Of a stretch of DNA of 64,000 nt, positions 59,289 through 64,000 are shown piece by piece. The position numbers were made by a program, and so were the translations under genes. Origin of the DNA: Panorpa germanica. Lineage: Eukaryota > Arthropoda > Insecta > Mecoptera > Panorpidae. Each line of letters begins with the position of its first letter. The first letter of the stretch is position 1. The stretch spans positions 20,784,603 through 20,848,602 of the forward strand of contig OY783211.1 in assembly GCA_963678705.1 (NCBI GenBank), written 5' to 3'. The notes below the pieces were generated by a model. It was not told the origin of the DNA and searched no databases. It was given only the letters and a program-made list of their open reading frames with translations.

Positions 59289-62200
59289 GTTATTTATTTG
59301 AAGAAGGTCCCAAAGAGGCTTATCAACATTTTTTAGCAAAATCCGAACATTCAAGAGAATTCAGGTCTCTAATTAGAAATAACAAAAACCCAAATATTCG
59401 TCATCCTACATTCAGAAAACTGTCAGACGTGTTGGATGAGTATTACGAAATTAATTCCCTTGGTATGTTCACTATTTTATTAATTGTAAATTAATTACTT
59501 GCGTAATTGCTAGAAATTTAAGTAATGTATAATGTTTTAGTGAATTCTATTGACGTACGTGTAGAATGTTTCAGTAAAGTAACAGATTGTAAATCTTTAC
59601 TGGAGAAAATTGAAATTATACTTAATGTTGCTGAAACGAATAATTCTGAAAGCAGTAAATGGTATGAATGAATATTGTCTTTTTAAATATTTTTATTCGT
59701 AAATTCGCGTAAATTCGCCCTTTACCAAAATATATTTCTAGTAGTAATCCTACACCTGCTTCTGAATGTATTATCGGACCTTCTGCTTCAGTTGGTTCAG
59801 ATTCAAATATGCTAATATCATATACAGACATACCCGCATCACAAAATGGTATTTCTGCTTATGGCACTGAAAACGTTAATCCAGAGACTGGAGGAGAGAC
59901 AGATATTACAAACATACCGGAGTATGAGTTGCAGTCGAGCCAAGTAACAGGTAATTTATATACTTACTTTCAAAATAAATTTATATAAATAAATTATACT
60001 GTAATACAATATACTTTTATATTGAAAATGTAGGTACCTGGCCAAATTCCGTTAAAGAAAATAATCAGATCCCGATTCCAGGTTATATGCCAAAAACGGA
60101 TGAACCTTTACGCTCAACAGTAAATCAAACGAATTATAAAAGAATTTTACCGAAACCTCCCCAGCCAACAGTTACATTAAGCAGAATGGATACAATCCAC
60201 GGGAATGTTATAATTAATTCTCTACCACAAATACCAACCCCACCAGTACAAGTCAGTTCAGCGTTTGTTCCTATTTCTGATATCAACATTCAATATAGTA
60301 CAGCAGAGGCTACTAAAGAAAAATCTACAGTAGACGCCAGTGACACAAATATGAATGAAATGAAAAATAATATTACGCCGACAGTTTCTATGGCATCTAA
60401 TAGCAGGGGTCAAAGCATGTCTACACCACGTAGAACTTCACACGTTAGAGCACTTGATTTTAATAGTCCTTCAAAAGTGGTTTTATGTCCAAAAGCAAAC
60501 TCCTCTTCTAAAACTGGTAATGCCAGACGTAATTTAAATACAGCGAAAAACGGTAATGTCTTTGTTTCACTAAATAATCAAAGTGCTGCATCTAACAATT
60601 TACTTTTGCCTCTTAATAGTATTCAAGAAAATGAATCAGATAGTACATTGAACCGTTGTGAAGGTTTGAACCAGATGACTATTCCTATAGCTAGTTCACC
60701 TCTACCAGTTTTAACAGGCGAATGGACTAGGGTAAATGGACTGGGTGTCATATTTGGTGACACAGAATCTCCTATTAAGAAAATTGACTCCAGTCAAGAT
60801 AATCACACACATTTTTTTGATAACACGGGTGTAACTACTATAATAGAAAATCAAAAAACAGAAAGTAATATTTCAGCAACGCCTAGGGTATCCATCCGTA
60901 GCGAAAACATTAACGAAGTGCAATTACGAACTTCTGCTGAAGAAAAGGATAGTGACATATTTAATATAAGTACATGTGATGAAAATACATATAGTAAAAA
61001 GAAAAGTCAAGTCATTAAGAAAGCTAAGTCTGAAAACAAATCTTCTTTGACAACTAACTATTTAATTGCGAATGATAAATCTTGGGACTCCGACTTACGA
61101 CGTAATGTTGCTAATCCAAATGAAACTGTTAAAAATATTAAACGAACTAGAAAGCGTAAAGGTAAAATTGGCGGAAATAAAGCAGTTGGTCGAAAAACTT
61201 TAAAAAAAACAGCAGTTAGTAAAGCGGCGGATTCTACACAACTTAATTCATCCTTAGATGACACAATGGAGCAAGGTCAACAAATTGAGGAAGCTTTAAA
61301 TTCATCAAATACAGAAAATATTACACCAGAACGTAATAGAACAACACTTTCAGCAGATTTAAATTTAAGCCACAATGATGAGACCAGTGATACTACTAAC
61401 CCAAACATAATTATTTACGATGTTCCTAAAACAAATCCCAAATATTCTATTGTGAATTCTCAAATAATTATAACAGATGATATTACAACAGCAGAATCAA
61501 ACTTAATAAAAAGTGCAAAGGAACCTAAGAAGTCGCCTTCATCATCACGTAAAGCACTCACGGAACAGAAAACCAAAACTGTATTGCCTGCAACTAAAAA
61601 ATTACAAAAGCATTTTACGAAAGATAATTGTGATAAATCTGCTGAAATAAATAGTAGAAAAGAAATTATCATGGGTGATGAAGAAGGAGAAAACAGTAAA
61701 ACAGCTGTAGCAGCAGATGATAAATCGAAAGATAATATTAAGAAGTTGGTAAATGAATTAGACAATGAAAATAATAAAAATAGTATACAAAACAATGATG
61801 CTGAAATAAACATCGCAATTGAATCAAATCACGATGTTGCTGTAAACGACAGTAATATTGAAAGTGAAAAATCTTCTCCAACAGAAATCAGCATAAGGGC
61901 AGATGTTATGCAGTCCGAAATATCTCCGGAAATGAAGTCGTCACTTTCAGAAAAGTTATTGAGCCCATCCGGGTATGCAAACAGGGCTACTGATTATTCA
62001 AGTTGTAGCTCCTATTATAAACCAGATGAATCTGAGGATATTAATCTTAAGATGGATATTATATTTAATGCTGATAATAAAAATAGTGGAGCTACGAATG
62101 AAGTATTCGTCTCGAAAGATTTACCTAAAGAAAAGTTATTAACAACTAAAGACTCAACTGCCGTTAAATTAGATGAGAATTCAACGGAAGTAAGTGATAC

Positions 62201-64000
62201 AACTCTTTCTTTTAACGAGAGTTCACCTACGAAATCTATATCAAGTGATTCAGATACTGATACAACAGACTCCAGTTCTTGCAGTAATTCATCCGCAGAT
62301 GATAGTGACTCTTCTGATAGTTCCACAAGTGATTCAAGTGATTCTAAATCCAGCCCTAACTCTAAATCAAGACAAAGTAATGAAAACAATTCTTTAACAC
62401 ATAATGAAAAAAAAGTATCTCCTAGGAAAGAAAGTAATGCAAAAAGACTTCGTACGCCAAAAAAGAAGGATGAACTGAAAAGTCAAGCTACTACTATAAT
62501 AAGCACGGAAATAGATACTAAAGAACTGCAGAATTGTGAGAACGAAAAGGTAGAACAAACAAATGCAGAGAAACCGCAAAAGCAACATCTTTTCTCTGAT
62601 AATAAAAACAGTGAAATAACAAATGCCGAGGAAAAAGAAAGCAAAAATGCAAAAATACCTTATACTATGAGAAATAGAGAAAAAGATAAACGTTCAGATA
62701 TAAATGAAATATTTCAATCCAAGAAAACGATTCAAACAAAGATAGTACAATCGACATTGTTAAAAAAGGATAATTTAATTCAACCAGAAGAAGTTAAAAA
62801 AGGAATGACTGGTACTACTGAAAACGATGCAATAGTGGATGGGAAACTATCCGATATTTTAGAAGCAAAACGAACACGTACCATTAATAAATTGAAATCA
62901 ATGAATACAGCATCTAAGGGTCAAAGAAAAACTACAAAAAAAGAGCCATTGAAAATAACTATAAATAAAATAAATCCGGGAGAAAAAAATACAGAAGGTA
63001 AATTAGCGGATAAAATTCGGGGCATTAACCGTAAAATTGAAGAATCTGGACAAAAAGCGGAAGTTAAAGAAGGTTCTAAAGCAAAAGTATTAAAATCAAA
63101 TTCACAAGGATGTAGTAACCTGCAACAAGGCAGCAATAGACGAAAGTCATTGACTCCAAGAAAAGCTGTTAAAAGAATATTACCTTCTCTGAATTCAAGC
63201 AATGAAACTTCTGATGATATTACGAAAAATGTAAATGATCAGCAAATATTGGAGAGAAATGAAAACAATCTTCAAGATATAGTTAGATTAGAATCAAAAC
63301 CATTGGATACTACAGAGAAAGAAGAGTCAGTGTCACGAACTCCCGCATCGATTATTTTGGTGCCTGAAATAGCAAATAAGTTAGCTTTTGCAGATAGTAC
63401 AGGTAGTGATGGTTATCCTTCTTTACATTTAAGTTCAGAAGATGATGTAGTTGAAAGCGATATAGATTTACATTCTAATGCAAGTATGAAACAACTTAAA
63501 GAAAAGTCAGCAAATAAATTTCAAGAACATCTAATTAATACCGGATTTGATATCGAACACGCCAACAAGATAGAAACGGCTTTAAATAAATCACCGCTAG
63601 AGGATGGGGAAATTGATGATGAAGATTCAAATGACGCAAACTTTACAAACAAATTGAATACCGCTGGAAAATTGACGAACCTTAATGCAGAATCAGAAAC
63701 GGCTTTAAATAAATCACCGCTAGAGGAAGGGGAAATTGATGATGAAGATTCAAATGACGCAAACTTTACAAACAAATTGAATACCGCTGGAAAATTGACG
63801 AACCTTAATGTAGAATCAGAAACGGCTTTAAATAAATCACCGCTAGAGGAAGGGGAAATTGATGATGAAGATTCAAATGACGCATATGTTGAAGAAGCAA
63901 TATTTAATTTTAAAGAAACTAACGTAACAAATACAGCATTTTTAAAATATACCGTATCTCCCCAAAATGTGAAGGGAGATGGTTCTGTCGAGAGTACTAA
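59289..64000 (+). CDS. NPAT/Mxc-like nuclear protein, 5' and 3' incomplete
   Basis: Exons are 59289-59462, 59541-59661, 59743-59950 and a giant last visible exon 60034 to beyond 64000, open with consistent phases (over 1,480 codons). The N-terminal part, GYLFEEGPKEAYQHFLAKSE and FRKLSDVLDEYYEIN, has the shape of a LisH-type helix pair as in NPAT, and RTSHVRALDFNSPSK resembles a conserved NPAT/Mxc stretch. The rest is Ser/Lys/Asn/Asp-rich and disordered-looking, with basic clusters (KRTRKRKGK), a Ser/Asp tract (DSSSCSNSSADDSDSSDSS) and 41-residue repeats. NPAT/Mxc scaffolds the histone locus body and activates histone genes. Assignment is moderate; another LisH protein is possible. The first exon (start codon) is missing from view and the 3' end lies outside. 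Confidence 0.55.
63573..63880 (+). repeat. In-frame 123-bp coding repeat (2.5 copies)
   Basis: Units start at 63573, 63696 and 63819, exactly 123 bp (41 codons) apart, each beginning ETALNKSPLEEGEIDDEDSN (DGEIDD in the first). Units are almost identical at the DNA level, so expansion is recent, and each adds an acidic SPLEEGEIDDED patch. The third unit diverges after SNDAYVEEA. Confidence 0.95.

Noticed and set aside
61058..63775. Minus-strand Ser/Leu/Phe-rich frames
   Set aside because: They are antisense to the long plus-strand NPAT-like exon, whose phases and introns are consistent.

Overview
Nuclear DNA of an arthropod, most likely an insect. The base composition is very AT-rich, genes are split by short introns with GT..AG ends, and simple repeats and short inverted-repeat elements are common. 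The recognisable proteins (SdhA, RpL28, Domino, Cyclin T, WDR92, a KLF-type zinc finger) are metazoan. No bacterial operon, ribosomal RNA or CRISPR array is visible. The order of insect cannot be fixed from this window.

Layout. 1-3446 holds a 35-bp palindromic satellite (355-925) and a TTAA-flanked terminal-inverted-repeat element (2007-2771). 3447-14312 and 33524-44389 are the two arms of a 10,866-bp inverted duplication: coordinates x and 47836-x correspond throughout with no net indel. Each arm carries a fragment of an unrecognised gene ('gene X'), a tandem 187-bp repeat, a small inverted-repeat element, a decayed RpL28 piece, a broken SdhA 3' half and the start of a Domino segment. The 19.2-kb spacer (14313-33523) contains an isolated KLF-type zinc-finger exon, two LINE tails, the apparently intact three-exon gene X (22339-23348, minus) with its flank (the older source of the arm copies), a striking array of perfect GC-rich hairpins (27592-27862), the first exon of WDR92 ending in a long hairpin with TA repeats, and Domino exons on the minus strand. 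Beyond the right arm, 44530-46957 holds a second run of Domino exons on the plus strand, with a stop and a frameshift.

The right end (52-64 kb) looks more like ordinary genome: a complete eight-exon gene for a protein with four matrin-type zinc fingers (minus), an intronless and broken Cyclin T copy (minus), and a long open gene running off the right edge (plus) that resembles the histone-locus protein NPAT/Mxc.

The left two thirds is therefore a mosaic of duplicated and mostly disabled fragments of single-copy housekeeping genes. A recurrent module ('module A') lies directly upstream, in the same orientation, of three different captured fragments. Such a mosaic fits a degenerating or non-recombining region (sex-limited or B chromosome) or a segmental-duplication hotspot. 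That is inference; an assembly contribution to the inverted repeat must be excluded.
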